Part shown: piece by piece, positions 53,301 through 61,416 of the stretch
How the letters are laid out: each line of letters begins with the position of its first letter
How positions within the stretch are numbered: the stretch's first letter is position 1
Origin: Nocardioides lianchengensis
GTDB taxonomy: Bacteria; Actinomycetota; Actinomycetes; Propionibacteriales; Nocardioidaceae
Reading direction: 5' to 3'
NCBI RefSeq assembly: GCF_900101465.1
Contig: NZ_FMZM01000008.1
Coordinates: 1-64,000 of the forward strand
Length of the DNA stretch: 64,000 bases
Translations under genes and position numbers: made by a program
The notes under the pieces: generated by a model
What the model saw: the letters and a program-made list of their open reading frames with translations, nothing else
Told to the model about the DNA's origin: nothing
Database searches by the model: none

Positions 53301-53770
53301 TCTTGCACCAGTGCCGTCACCCGGAGGTCTCGGCACCCGAGCGGGTCGGAGAGCCGCAGCACGTGGCCGCGGTAGCTCGTGTCCCAGTTCGGGCCGTTGG
53401 ACGATCGCACCGCGAGCCGGTAGGGCGCGACGCCCCCGAGCGTGCACTCCGCGACATCGGCGCTGTCGGTCCGGGACAGGTCGCAGCGGGTGACCTCGGC
53501 GGCGTCGAGGATCGTCCAGCGCGGCGAGTCGACGCCGTGGTCGGCCAGGCGGACGACGTCGCCGGCGACGAACGGCAGCGTCCAGCACGACCCGCCCACC
53601 GCCGTCCTGCCGGTCATCTCGGGCGCGTCGAACGACACGTCCTGGAGCGACAGGTTGCCGCAGGCGGGGTTCTCCGAAGCGGACGCTGCGGGCACACCCG
53701 CCAAGGCACCGATGACGATCGCCACGATCAGAACGAGGCCGAGCACGCGGCGAGGGCGTCGATGCGACAT
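50357..53770 (-). CDS. Large secreted Cys-pair repeat protein with C-terminal GTW modules
   Basis: A 1137-aa exported protein; signal peptide VLGLVLIVAIVIGALAGVPA. From about residue 30 to 850 a module of 100-120 residues repeats some eight times. Each has a Cys near its start and a close Cys pair with a following Tyr strand, as in VCRTGGAGCVLTGDQTYLLV, ACGDNGFELCAMTGQTAYHV and VCQTFTTRACVLTGPGPFYA. The last 270 residues are three Ig-like modules (ISGVARPGAVLDANPGIW, LSGTGRVGTVLRASPGTW, LSGTPKVGRVVRVVPGTW), as in the CHAP protein at 6298. No catalytic motif is seen. It is probably a surface or matrix protein of unknown binding function. Confidence 0.8.
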   Translation of the reverse strand: MSHRRPRRVLGLVLIVAIVIGALAGVPAASASENPACGNLSLQDVSFDAPEMTGRTAVGGSCWTLPFVAGDVVRLADHGVDSPRWTILDAAEVTRCDLSRTDSADVAECTLGGVAPYRLAVRSSNGPNWDTSYRGHVLRLSDPLGCRDLRVTALVQEPAETDRVELGARSTACWRGTVGRPGPVAVRADDRRRVELRSADGSVICTGREEACDVTEAEVALMVTNRSYLSSVTTIASLTPLADAGEECPSVPLGWSSATFRPVESLYAVDCREVGARAGDVLFLPEESYPWKLRIAGPDGQDACGPGTAPEVCRLEGEGPYRLLSWHGTDTDWSPLRAPRLAVRSVTHHEACPVIAPTTADDPGSTSDEMGCRVLVADTPGVHVVDGGDDRERLVVDALGREVCRTGGAGCVLTGDQTYLLVTRDFDPELPVVLRRLDEVGCPPLANDPGAVWTIPAGMRSAACATLDRPGGAAVLGVQPLRAATSEYGRVLDSTGAVVCQTFTTRACVLTGPGPFYAVRDGDDAASRMSVLRLDDPTGCRPLPGGPFGSDAGADVVMPEGRFAACLAVPRDELVNETIFAFERRDGVGTASLEVRDAFPGACKTEGKAGVTGTAYCRISEPASPSTTVVVKGDGQAGSWRVVRRPRGGDASCLSADLTPAGGPAAVGRLASYVALDCWRVAATAEDRVVFDLHGLDEDVATLITGNAGQACGDNGFELCAMTGQTAYHVVVRDRGFQSTTADYELAAFSAERNGVPSPSCVTVPDEGTDISAVLSAGRTALCLRLPKRDFRLQLSPGVQVHGVERLFGNHWGGTSCTWVESSNWDCAHDGWMPEGAPSRSILVTRSDGPSRVEVEASLACQHGTCPQESLVADVLPSISGVARPGAVLDANPGIWSPAATSYEIRWMIGSELIGVGRTLTVLPEHVGGQIRLQVTASAGKLSATAFSESVTVQESAEPPRFVVPPRLSGTGRVGTVLRASPGTWQPTPDAIAYTWLADGRPVRGQHGVTLSIGPALLGRRIAVEVTATDPRGSRTVRSANALLVRPGAAPSVVRRPRLSGTPKVGRVVRVVPGTWSTRPGRIDYLWKVGGRTLAGTGPRLRLTRALVGARVSVSIVARTPGYDDGRTSLTFRVRRR

Positions 53771-53873
53771 GGGTATCTCCCGAGACGGCTGCCGCGCGTG
53801 GGGCCCGCGCGGTCGCCGTTTTCTATCAGCCCAGCCACGCTGCCGTCGGACGAATGATGAAGTTCGCCAATAC

Positions 53874-53887
53874 CTGACTAAAGTCAG
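53874..53887. promoter_or_regulatory. Candidate MarR operator
   Basis: CTGACT-AA-AGTCAG, a perfect inverted repeat, ends 4 bp before the ATG of the MarR-GNAT fusion gene. Its position overlapping the likely promoter fits autoregulation by the MarR domain. Confidence 0.6.
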
Positions 53888-53891
53888 ACAC

Positions 53892-54767
53892 ATGTCCGAC
53901 GCCACCGCGGTCCTGCGCCGCTTCAACCGCAGCTATACCCAGCGCATCGGCGCGCTCGACGACTCGTTCCTCGGACTCGGGCTCCCCCTCGGGGCGATGC
54001 GGGTGCTCTTCGAGACCGGCGACGGGTGCGGCGCCCAGGAGCTGCGCGAGCGGCTGGGGCTGGACTCGGGCTACCTGAGCCGAGTGCTGCGACAGCTCGA
54101 GGACCGGGGACTGGTGGCAGTGGAGGCCGACCCGGCCGACCGGCGCCGTCGTACGGTCACGCCGACGACGGCGGGTCGTCGTACCCTCCGGACGCTGGAC
54201 GACCGTTCGGAGGAGCTCGCGGAGCGGCTGATCGCGCCGCTCACGGAGCGGCAGCGGGACCGGCTGACGGACGCGCTCGCCACCGCCGACCTGCTGGTCC
54301 GGGCCGCGACCGTCTCGCTCGACCCGGTCGACCCCGCCTCTCCCCCGGCCCGGCACGCGATGGGTCGCTACTTCGACGAGCTCGACCGGAGATTCCCCGG
54401 TGGGTTCGACCCCGGCCCGGTCGACGACGTCTCCTCGATGACCGCCGCCCGCGGCGGGACCTTCGCGGTGGCCCTCAGCGACGGCGTCCCGGTGGCTGCC
54501 GGGGGCGTCCAGCGGATCGGCGAGGGCGTCGGCGAGATCAAGCGGATGTGGGTCGACGACGCGTGGCGCGGCGCAGGGCTCGGGTCGCGGGTGCTGCGGC
54601 ACCTCGAGGCCGAGGTCGTGCGGCTCGGGTACGACGTCGTCCGCCTCGACACCAACCGGTCACTGGGCGAGGCGGTCGCGATGTACGCCCGCGCGGGCTA
54701 CCGCGAGATCGAGCGCTACAACGACAACCCGTACGCCGAGGCGTTCTTCGAGAAGGTGCTCGGCTGA
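53892..54767 (+). CDS. MarR-type HTH / GNAT acetyltransferase fusion protein
   Basis: A 291-aa two-domain protein. Residues 1-140 are a MarR winged helix (GAMRVLFETGDGCGAQELRERLGLDSGYLSRVLRQLEDRGLV, in part; ADPADRRRRTVTPTTAG wing). Residues 150-291 are a GNAT acetyltransferase (IKRMWVDDAWRGAGLGSRVL acetyl-CoA loop; VRLDTNRSLGEAVAMYARAGY). The fusion suggests regulation of acetylation by, or of, a ligand recognised by the DNA-binding half. The CTGACT-AA-AGTCAG palindrome lies just upstream. Its stop codon lies within the dispersed hairpin at 54766. Confidence 0.9.
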   Translation: MSDATAVLRRFNRSYTQRIGALDDSFLGLGLPLGAMRVLFETGDGCGAQELRERLGLDSGYLSRVLRQLEDRGLVAVEADPADRRRRTVTPTTAGRRTLRTLDDRSEELAERLIAPLTERQRDRLTDALATADLLVRAATVSLDPVDPASPPARHAMGRYFDELDRRFPGGFDPGPVDDVSSMTAARGGTFAVALSDGVPVAAGGVQRIGEGVGEIKRMWVDDAWRGAGLGSRVLRHLEAEVVRLGYDVVRLDTNRSLGEAVAMYARAGYREIERYNDNPYAEAFFEKVLG

Positions 54768-54806
54768 GTCAGCACCAGTAGTGCTGACTCGGCCCCCTAC
54801 TTCTGC
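54766..54806. terminator. Second copy of the dispersed convergent-gene hairpin
   Basis: GAGTCAGCAC-cagta-GTGCTGACTC (54766-54790) followed by GGCCCCCTACTTCTGC repeats the core and right arm of the hairpin at 12841-12901 with a few changes; the left outer arm is missing. It includes the stop codons of both the MarR-GNAT gene and the convergent acetyltransferase gene and should terminate both. Confidence 0.8.
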
Positions 54807-55330
54807 TGACTCGGCAGGACGGAGAGGTAGGCGTCCCGGGTGAGGAAGGCCAGCTGGGCCGGCTTGGTCGACAGCTCGACGACCGGGCCGAGCTCGAAGC
54901 CGAGGCGGGTGACCAGGGCGACGGCCTTGTCGTTCCGGGCGTCGGGCTCCACCACCAACCGTCGTACGGCGGGGTCGGTGAAGACCCGGTCGAGGAGGAA
55001 CGCGGTCACGGCGGCGGTGAACCCGGGCTGAGCGACGGTCGCCTCGGCGAGCATGAAGTGGACGCCGAGGTCGCCGGGCTGCACGTCGTAGAGGCTGCCG
55101 ATCTCCTCGGCGGTGGGCTCGTAGTCCTGGTAGAGCGCGACCGGCTCGCCGTCACGGCGCACGAGCCAGACGTGGTGGGTGGGCTGCTCGTCGAGCCAGG
55201 TGTAGATCTCGCGGACCTCCTCCAGCGTGCGCTCCTGCATCATCCAGAAGCGGGCGCGGTCAGCGACCACCCAGGCGTGCAGGAGCTCGCTGTCGCGGGC
55301 GGGGTCGAAGCGGTCGACGGTCAAGTTCAC
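54797..55330 (-). CDS. IucB/MbtK-like GNAT acyltransferase (siderophore type)
   Basis: A 177-aa acyltransferase resembling IucB/AlcB/MbtK enzymes that acylate hydroxylysine or lysine during siderophore synthesis: LLHAWVVADRARFWMM near the start, VWLVRRDGEPVALYQDYEP, and GVHFMLAEATVAQPGFTAAV, then VRRLVVEPDARNDKAVALVTRLGFE. The GTG at 55330 overlaps the acylase stop (GTGA). An iron-type box precedes the operon, in line with a siderophore role. No NRPS or hydroxylase gene lies in this window, so the pathway context is incomplete. Confidence 0.82.
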   Translation of the reverse strand: MNLTVDRFDPARDSELLHAWVVADRARFWMMQERTLEEVREIYTWLDEQPTHHVWLVRRDGEPVALYQDYEPTAEEIGSLYDVQPGDLGVHFMLAEATVAQPGFTAAVTAFLLDRVFTDPAVRRLVVEPDARNDKAVALVTRLGFELGPVVELSTKPAQLAFLTRDAYLSVLPSQQK

Positions 55331-57387
55331 AGGTCCTCCGAGAGCTGGTCCCAGTCGGTGACGACGGGCGCGAGCTCGCCGGCGACCCAGAGCGGGAGCT
55401 GGTCGTGGTGGTGGGGGTCGCGGGGGTCGGCGTGCGCGCCGAGCGGGACGACCCAGCCGGACGCCGAGCGGTCGGCGAGGTCCCAGACGTAGCGGGCGAC
55501 CGAGCCCCGGTAGCAGGCGTCGGTCAGGCCGGGCACGGAGCCGGTGCAGCGTACGCAGTCGGTGTCGCCGGAGACGGGCATCGGCGGCACCGGCGGCGGG
55601 TCCAGGTCCACGCTGGCGACGTCGAAGGCGTGCGCGGGCGTGACGACGTGCGTCGCGCCCCAGGTCGCGGGGTGGCCGGCGGCGTCCTCGAGCGCCGCGG
55701 CGGCGTGCGCCCGCAGGTCGATCCCGTACGGCGAGCCCGCGTCGGCGAGCGTCTCGAGGGCGAGCCCGATGCGGCCCGCCGCGTCGAGCCAGGGGGCGAA
55801 GACCCGGTCGTGCCGCTCCTCGAGCAGCGGCGCGAAGACCGGCTCGGCGGCCAGCCGCACCACCAGCGCGCTGCGCCAGGCCGCGAACGCCGCCGCCCCG
55901 ACCGAGGTGGCGTCCATCCGCCCGTCCCAGTCGAGGATCTCGCTCCGCACGACCGCACCCGGGCCGCCGGCGTCGACCGAGCGGACCAGCTCGCGCAGGG
56001 CGAGCGCCGGCAGCGACAGCGTGTCGTTGTGGAACGCCGCGAAGTCGTCCGGCGCCAGGTCGGTGCGCCCGTCGAGCAGGGCGTGCAGCCGCTGCGCCCG
56101 GTGGGGCGGCGCGAACCCGGTGCCGATCGGGTCGCTCTCGGCGCCGCGTCGCTCGTTGGCGGTGACGACGTGCCCGTCGGCAGGTACGACGTGCCGCGGC
56201 AGTCCGGTCAGCCACCCGCGCCAGACGGCGTCCGGCGAGGCGGCGTCGACGATGCCGCGCCGGTTCGCGTCGTCGCGCACCGGCACCCGGCCGGCCACCC
56301 GGTAGCGGACCGCGCCCGTCGTGTCGGCGACGACCACGTTGTTGACCGGCTCGACCCAGCCGTCGAGCGCGCGGTCGACGTCGTCGACGGTGCGGGCGCG
56401 CAGGAGCGGCAGCAGCGTGTCGAAGCCCAGGTCGCCGAGGACGATCGACGCGGCCCGCACCGACAGTCCCCGGCCCTCGGCGGACCCACCCTCGAAGACC
56501 GGTCCCCGCTCGGTCACGACGACCTCGACGTGCTCGTCGTCCGCCCCGGCGACGGCCACCGTCTCCACGTGGGCGGCCGCGGGGACCCAGCCGTCGGGGC
56601 CGAGCGCCTCCACCCCGTCCGGGGTACGACGCAGCCGCTCGTCGTGGACGTCCTGGTAGTCGGCCATCGCGTTGGTGATCGCCCAGGCCACCCCGCCGGC
56701 GTGCGCGAAGTGCTGGATGCCGGGGACCCCCGGGAAGGCGAAGCCGACCACGTCGAACGTGTCGTCGGGGTCCTCGCAGGCCAGCCGCACCTGCTGGTAG
56801 ACGCCGGGCGACTCGATCACGCGGTGCGGGTCGCCGCCGATCAGCGGGAGCCCGCTCGCGGTGCGGCCCCCGCCGGCCGCCCAGGCGTTGCTGCCGCTGG
56901 TGTGCGGTCCCTCGTGGGAGAGCAGCGAGGCGTCGGCGCCGAGCACCTCGCGGGCGCGGTGCGACCACAGCTTGCCGGGCAGGCTGGCGAAGAGCAGGTG
57001 CTGGGCGAGGAACACCGCGAGCGGCGTCCAGTCCTCCCACGGCTCCGCGACGATCCCGACGCGGTCGAACTCGGGCGCGTCGGAGTGCAGGCCCGCGTTG
57101 ACGCCCGCGACGTAGGACGCCAGGAACGCGCGGGTCTCCGCGGACAGGCCGGCGTGGGCGCGACGGGCGGTGGCGGCGATCGTCGTACGACGGGCGAGGC
57201 GGTCCCACGCCAGCGCGTGCGGGCCGAACACCGCCGCGGTCGTGCCGGTCGCGCGGCGGCGGAGGAACTCCAGCTGCCAGGCCCGGTCGCGAGCGGTGAC
57301 CTCGCCCTGGGCGAAGGCCAGGGCGGCCACCGAGAAGGCCCGCACGTGCGGGACGCCCTGCGCGTCGCGGAAGATCCGAGCCTCCAT
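55327..57387 (-). CDS. Penicillin acylase family Ntn-hydrolase
   Basis: A 686-aa N-terminal-nucleophile amidohydrolase. HTSGSNAWAAG places the self-cleavage Gly165-Ser166 bond, so Ser166 would become the beta-chain nucleophile; the GTTAAVFGPHALAWDRLARR segment belongs to the alpha chain. Unlike most family members there is no signal peptide: the frame starts MEARIFRDAQGVPHVRA. In Pseudomonas PvdQ a related acylase matures the siderophore pyoverdine. The ATG at 57387 lies 2 bp from a DtxR/IdeR-like box, with no Shine-Dalgarno sequence, so the message may be leaderless. Coupled to the siderophore-type acetyltransferase. Confidence 0.88.
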   Translation of the reverse strand: MEARIFRDAQGVPHVRAFSVAALAFAQGEVTARDRAWQLEFLRRRATGTTAAVFGPHALAWDRLARRTTIAATARRAHAGLSAETRAFLASYVAGVNAGLHSDAPEFDRVGIVAEPWEDWTPLAVFLAQHLLFASLPGKLWSHRAREVLGADASLLSHEGPHTSGSNAWAAGGGRTASGLPLIGGDPHRVIESPGVYQQVRLACEDPDDTFDVVGFAFPGVPGIQHFAHAGGVAWAITNAMADYQDVHDERLRRTPDGVEALGPDGWVPAAAHVETVAVAGADDEHVEVVVTERGPVFEGGSAEGRGLSVRAASIVLGDLGFDTLLPLLRARTVDDVDRALDGWVEPVNNVVVADTTGAVRYRVAGRVPVRDDANRRGIVDAASPDAVWRGWLTGLPRHVVPADGHVVTANERRGAESDPIGTGFAPPHRAQRLHALLDGRTDLAPDDFAAFHNDTLSLPALALRELVRSVDAGGPGAVVRSEILDWDGRMDATSVGAAAFAAWRSALVVRLAAEPVFAPLLEERHDRVFAPWLDAAGRIGLALETLADAGSPYGIDLRAHAAAALEDAAGHPATWGATHVVTPAHAFDVASVDLDPPPVPPMPVSGDTDCVRCTGSVPGLTDACYRGSVARYVWDLADRSASGWVVPLGAHADPRDPHHHDQLPLWVAGELAPVVTDWDQLSEDL

Positions 57388-57406
57388 AGTTAGGTGACCC
57401 TAACCC
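57388..57406 (-). promoter_or_regulatory. DtxR/IdeR-like iron box
   Basis: On the minus strand GGGTTAGGGTCACCTAACT contains TTAGGGTCACCTAA (57390-57403). The arms TTAGG and CCTAA are exact for the iron-box consensus TTAGGTTAGGCTAACCTAA, with a compressed centre. It directly abuts the acylase ATG, so binding of the iron-loaded repressor would block the promoter or leaderless start. Confidence 0.65.
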
Positions 57407-57413
57407 ACGTCGC

Positions 57414-59408
57414 TCACGTGACGACCGGCAGCCGCACGTGGAAGGTCGTGCCCTCCCCCGCCTCCGAGGTCACCGCCACCGAGCCGCCGTGCTTCTCCAC
57501 GATGCCGCGCACGATCGAGAGCCCGAGCCCGCTGCCCTGGATGGCGTTCTTCTGGGCCAGCTCGGAGCGGAAGAAGCGGGTGAAGAGCTTCGGCTGCTCG
57601 CTGACGGGGATGCCGATGCCGGTGTCCGCGACGTCGAGCTGCGCGAAGTCGCCGAGCACCGCGAGGCCGACCGCCACCCGGCCGCCGTCGGGCGTGAACT
57701 TGACCGCGTTGCCGACCAGGTTCACCACCACCCGCTCCATCAGGTCGCGATCGCCCAGGAACGGGACCGGCTCCTCCGGCAGGTCGAGGCCCATCTGCAG
57801 CCGGCGCGACTTCAGCACCGGCAGCACGACGGCGTACCCGGCCTCGACGACCGAGCGCAGGTCGAAGGCCCGCTCGCCCGACAGCCCCGAGTCCTGCACC
57901 CGCGAGAGGGTCAGCAGGTCGTCGATCAGCCCGAGCAGCCGGTCGCTGTTGCTCGAGACCCGGCGTACGGCGTCGCGCTGCAGCGGCGAGAGGTCGCCGT
58001 ACGAGCCGTCCTCGAGCATCTCGAGGTAGCCCAGGATGCTGGTGATCGGGGTGCGCAGCTCGTGGCTGACGCTGGAGACGAAGGCGTCCTTGACCGCGTC
58101 GACCTCGCGCAGCCGCTGGACCGCCTCCTCCAGCGCGTTCTGGGTGTGCAGGCGCTCCGTGACGTCCTCGGACGTGCTGACGTAGCCGATGACGTGGCCG
58201 CGCTCGTCGGCGATCTGCGAGAGCGTCATCGCGTGACTGCGCTCCTCGCCGTCCTTGCGCAGGAAGCCCATCTCGGTCGCGACCAGGTCGCGGTCCATGA
58301 TCGCGCGCGCCACCGAGGCGTGGTCGGGGTCGACGCCGAGCTCGTCGGCCTTGCGGGCGATCGACTCCTCGGAGTGGAACATCCGGGTCGGCAGGCCGAG
58401 GACCTCCTCGCGGGAGTACCCGAGCAGCCGCTCGGCACCCGGGTTGAAGAGGGTGATCCGGCCCAGGTCGTCGGTGCCGATGATGGCGACGCCCTGGGTC
58501 CCGTCGACGACGTTGCGCATCCGGTCACGCTCGGCGGCCGCGTCGCGCGCGGTCACGAGATGGACGCCCGCGCGCAGCATCAGCGGGACGACGATGAAGG
58601 CGCAGGTGGCGGCGTACGTCGCCAGCACGATCCCGCGGGCGTCGACGGACATGCCGTACTCGCTCGGGACGTCGGCGAACGGACCCCAGCCGACGGTGGT
58701 CATCCCGATCGCGAACGCCAGCACCGCGACCATCTGCAGCAGCGCCTCGAACGGCGCCATCCGGAACGCGCTCCAGGCCAGGATCGGCACGGCCAGGAAG
58801 ACCAGGCTCGGGAAGTCGTGGGGCAGGAAGACCAGCGGCGTCACCACCGCGATCGAGATCCACTGGAGCACCCGCTCCAGGGGGCCCGCCGACGGCCCGT
58901 GGTCGGGCAGCAGGGCGAAGAGCGGGATCACGCAGAGCTGGCTCGCGAGGTGGGCGGTGCCGAGCGCGAGGGCCACCGTCCCCGGCCGTCCCCAGTCGGC
59001 GAGCGCGGCCGTGACCAGTCCGGTCACCGCCGCGACGGCCCCGCCCACGATCGAGGCCAGGAAGTAGATCCGCAGGTCGAGGTCGGAGCGCAGGGTCAGC
59101 GGACCCGGGCGGCCGCGCTTGAGGATCCACCGCACGACCGCGGTCTCGACGGCGATGCCGACGGCGTACCCCGCGGCGACGCCGGTCGGTCGGTTGACCG
59201 TGATCTCGACGAACGCGAGGAGCCCGACGGCGAGGATCACCAGCGGGACCTGGCGCCCGCGCGCGAGCAGTGCCGCTCCGGTCGCCAGGCCGACCGGCCA
59301 GATGCCGATCACCCGGCCGTCGTCGGGGGCGCCCCAGACCGCGGCGGCGCCGAAGAGTCCGACGGCCACGACCAGCAGTGCGACACGCACTCCTGAGGAC
59401 CGAGTCAC
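57414..59408 (-). CDS. MASE1-PAS sensor histidine kinase
   Basis: A 664-aa membrane kinase. The first 310 residues form an eight-span MASE1 domain (VALLVVAVGLFGAAAVWGA, GAALLARGRQVPLVILAVGL, RIYFLASIVGGAVAAVTG). A PAS domain follows (VVDGTQGVAIIGTDDLGRITLF, GYSREEVLG), then HisKA with His449 (SSVSHELRTPITSILGYLEM) and HATPase_c (LVNLVGNAVKF, ADTGIGIP, GSGLGLSIVRGIVEKHGG). The GTG at 59408 has a GGGAGGG site 5 bp upstream and is preferred over an ATG at 59519 that would reach almost to the divergent gene. No response regulator adjoins. Confidence 0.9.
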   Translation of the reverse strand: MTRSSGVRVALLVVAVGLFGAAAVWGAPDDGRVIGIWPVGLATGAALLARGRQVPLVILAVGLLAFVEITVNRPTGVAAGYAVGIAVETAVVRWILKRGRPGPLTLRSDLDLRIYFLASIVGGAVAAVTGLVTAALADWGRPGTVALALGTAHLASQLCVIPLFALLPDHGPSAGPLERVLQWISIAVVTPLVFLPHDFPSLVFLAVPILAWSAFRMAPFEALLQMVAVLAFAIGMTTVGWGPFADVPSEYGMSVDARGIVLATYAATCAFIVVPLMLRAGVHLVTARDAAAERDRMRNVVDGTQGVAIIGTDDLGRITLFNPGAERLLGYSREEVLGLPTRMFHSEESIARKADELGVDPDHASVARAIMDRDLVATEMGFLRKDGEERSHAMTLSQIADERGHVIGYVSTSEDVTERLHTQNALEEAVQRLREVDAVKDAFVSSVSHELRTPITSILGYLEMLEDGSYGDLSPLQRDAVRRVSSNSDRLLGLIDDLLTLSRVQDSGLSGERAFDLRSVVEAGYAVVLPVLKSRRLQMGLDLPEEPVPFLGDRDLMERVVVNLVGNAVKFTPDGGRVAVGLAVLGDFAQLDVADTGIGIPVSEQPKLFTRFFRSELAQKNAIQGSGLGLSIVRGIVEKHGGSVAVTSEAGEGTTFHVRLPVVT

Positions 59409-59532
59409 TGCCACCCTCCCGAGCGCGATAAGACGCCTCGATCCAAACACATCCCACCCCGGGGCGCGGCGCTCATTTTGACGGTTCGACGCGCTGGGCT
59501 GGTCAGGTGGGCTAGTCATCTACGGTGGGCCG

Positions 59533-61128
59533 GTGACATCGGACACCAGCACCAGCAGTCGGCGACAGTACGACGTGGTCGTCGTCGGCGGCGGCCACAA
59601 CGGCCTCGTCTCCGCGGCCTACCTCTCGCGAGCCGGACTCTCGGTGCTCGTCCTCGAGCGGCTCGACCACACGGGCGGCGCCGCGGTCTCCGCCCAGGCG
59701 TTCGCGGGCCACGACACCCGGCTCTCGCGCTACTCCTACCTGGTCTCGCTGATGCCCCAGCGACTGATGGCCGACCTCGGCCTCGACGTCGCGCTGGCCT
59801 CGCGCACCACGGCGTCGTACACCCCCTGGGTCCGTGACGGCGTCCACGGCGGCCTGCTGGTCGAGAGACCGGAGGGCAAGAAGACCCGCAAGTCGTTCGC
59901 GAAGCTGACCGGCTCCGACGAGGAGTACGACGCCTGGACCCGCTTCTACGAGGGCGTCGGCGGCCTCGCCGAGGTGGTCGCCCCGACCCTGCTCGACCCG
60001 CTGCCCACCGAGCGCGACATCCGCGACCGCGTCGACCCCGAGATCTGGCGCGACGTGGTCGAGCGGCCGCTCGGCGCCGCGATCGAGGAGCGGTTCCGCG
60101 ACGACCTGGTGCGCGGCGTGGTCGGCACCGACGCGTTGATCGGCACCTTCGCCTCGCTGCACGACCCGTCGCTGATCCAGAACCGCTGCTTTCTCTACCA
60201 CCTGGTCGGCAACGGCACCGGGGAGTGGCGGGTGCCGGTCGGCGGCATGGGCGCGGTCACCGACGCACTCGCGCGATCGGCTGTCGAGGGCGGCGCCGAG
60301 ATCCTCACCTCGGCCGGGGTCAGCGCGATCCGCACCTCCCCCTCCGGGGACGGCGAGGCCGAGGTCACGTGGGACGCCGACGGCCGCTCGCACACCGTCG
60401 AGGCGCGCTTCGTCCTCGCGAACGTCGCCCCGTGGGTGCTCGGCATCCTGCTCGGCGGCGACGAGGACCCGGCGGCCAAGCCGGTCGGTGCGCAGCTGAA
60501 GATCAACTTCCTCCTCGACCGGCTGCCCGAGCTCCGGTCCGGGCGCAACCCGGAGGTCGCCTTCGCCGGCACCCTCCACCTGGCCGAGGAGCTCAGCACC
60601 CTGGAGACGGCGTACGCCGAGGCCGCCGCCGGTCGGGTCCCGTCGGTGCTGCCCGGCGAGGTCTACTGCCACTCGCTGACCGACCCCTCGATCCTCGGCC
60701 CGTCCGGCGAGGGACGGCACACGCTGACCTACTTCGGCCTGCACACCCCCGCGACCCTCTTCGACGCCGACCCGGGCACCGCCAAGGCGAGCGCCGTCGC
60801 CCGCGCCATCGCCTCGCTCAACGAGCACCTGGTCGAGCCGATCGAGAGCTGCGTGTCCCGCGACGCGAACGGCAACCCCTGCATCGAGGCCAAGATCCCG
60901 CAGGAGATCGAGGCGGATCTGGCCATGCCGGGCGGCCACATCTTCCACGGCGACCTGGAGTGGCCCTGGGCCCCCAACCGCTCCCGTCTCGACACCCCGG
61001 CCCAGCAGTGGGGCGTGCAGACCGGCCTGGACGCCGTACTCCTCTGCGGGTCCGGGGCCCGGCGCGGCGGCGCCGTCTCGGGCATCGGCGGCCACAACGC
61101 GGCCCAGGCGGTCCTGGCCTCCCGCTGA
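59533..61128 (+). CDS. Phytoene desaturase-like (PYROXD2-type) NAD(P)/FAD-dependent oxidoreductase
   Basis: A 531-aa flavoprotein of the carotenoid desaturase/PYROXD2 superfamily. The N-terminal FAD fold is YDVVVVGGGHNGLVSAAYLS with a VLERLDHTGGAA extension; middle blocks include GEWRVPVGGMGAVTDALARS; the C-terminal FAD-contacting segment is LLCGSGARRGGAVSGIGGHN. It resembles bacterial proteins of unknown substrate rather than CrtI, since no carotenoid genes adjoin. GTG start at 59533. tRNA-Lys follows 60 bp downstream. Confidence 0.9.
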   Translation: MTSDTSTSSRRQYDVVVVGGGHNGLVSAAYLSRAGLSVLVLERLDHTGGAAVSAQAFAGHDTRLSRYSYLVSLMPQRLMADLGLDVALASRTTASYTPWVRDGVHGGLLVERPEGKKTRKSFAKLTGSDEEYDAWTRFYEGVGGLAEVVAPTLLDPLPTERDIRDRVDPEIWRDVVERPLGAAIEERFRDDLVRGVVGTDALIGTFASLHDPSLIQNRCFLYHLVGNGTGEWRVPVGGMGAVTDALARSAVEGGAEILTSAGVSAIRTSPSGDGEAEVTWDADGRSHTVEARFVLANVAPWVLGILLGGDEDPAAKPVGAQLKINFLLDRLPELRSGRNPEVAFAGTLHLAEELSTLETAYAEAAAGRVPSVLPGEVYCHSLTDPSILGPSGEGRHTLTYFGLHTPATLFDADPGTAKASAVARAIASLNEHLVEPIESCVSRDANGNPCIEAKIPQEIEADLAMPGGHIFHGDLEWPWAPNRSRLDTPAQQWGVQTGLDAVLLCGSGARRGGAVSGIGGHNAAQAVLASR

Positions 61129-61188
61129 GATGTCACGGCGATTTTTCCCCACTGCCGCGCGCTGGTACTGTTCTTCTCGCTTCACCGG

Positions 61189-61261
<73 letters not shown>

Positions 61262-61269
61262 CAGATCAA

Positions 61270-61307
61270 GCCCCTGACCAGCGGAAACGCTGGTCGGGGG
61301 CTTTTTC
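61270..61307 (+). terminator. Rho-independent terminator after tRNA-Lys
   Basis: CCCCTGACCAGCG-gaaa-CGCTGGTCGGGGG pairs over 13 bp with one T-G wobble and is followed by CTTTTTC, a genuine U-tract. It ends the tRNA transcript at the left boundary of the integrated element. Confidence 0.9.
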
Positions 61308-61321
61308 GTGGGCGGCCAACT

Positions 61322-61378
61322 GCCCAGAAAGTGCCCAGAAAGTCGGGCCCTCGTCTCGCACCACCGCGTCGCACCACC
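61322..61378. repeat. Short direct repeats near the attachment site
   Basis: TGCCCAGAAAG occurs twice in tandem (about 61321-61342) and CGCACCACCG twice (about 61358-61377). Such paired repeats beside an integrase gene can be arm-type integrase sites. Confidence 0.4.
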
Positions 61379-61416
61379 GTGTTGAACCGCGGTGCTTGGG
61401 TCGGCTCGAGCCAGGT

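Noticed and set aside
59409..59519. Upstream ATG start for the MASE1-PAS kinase
   Set aside because: The extra 37 residues are polar and unconserved in character, the start nearly abuts the divergent gene, and the GTG at 59408 has a well-placed GGGAGGG site.
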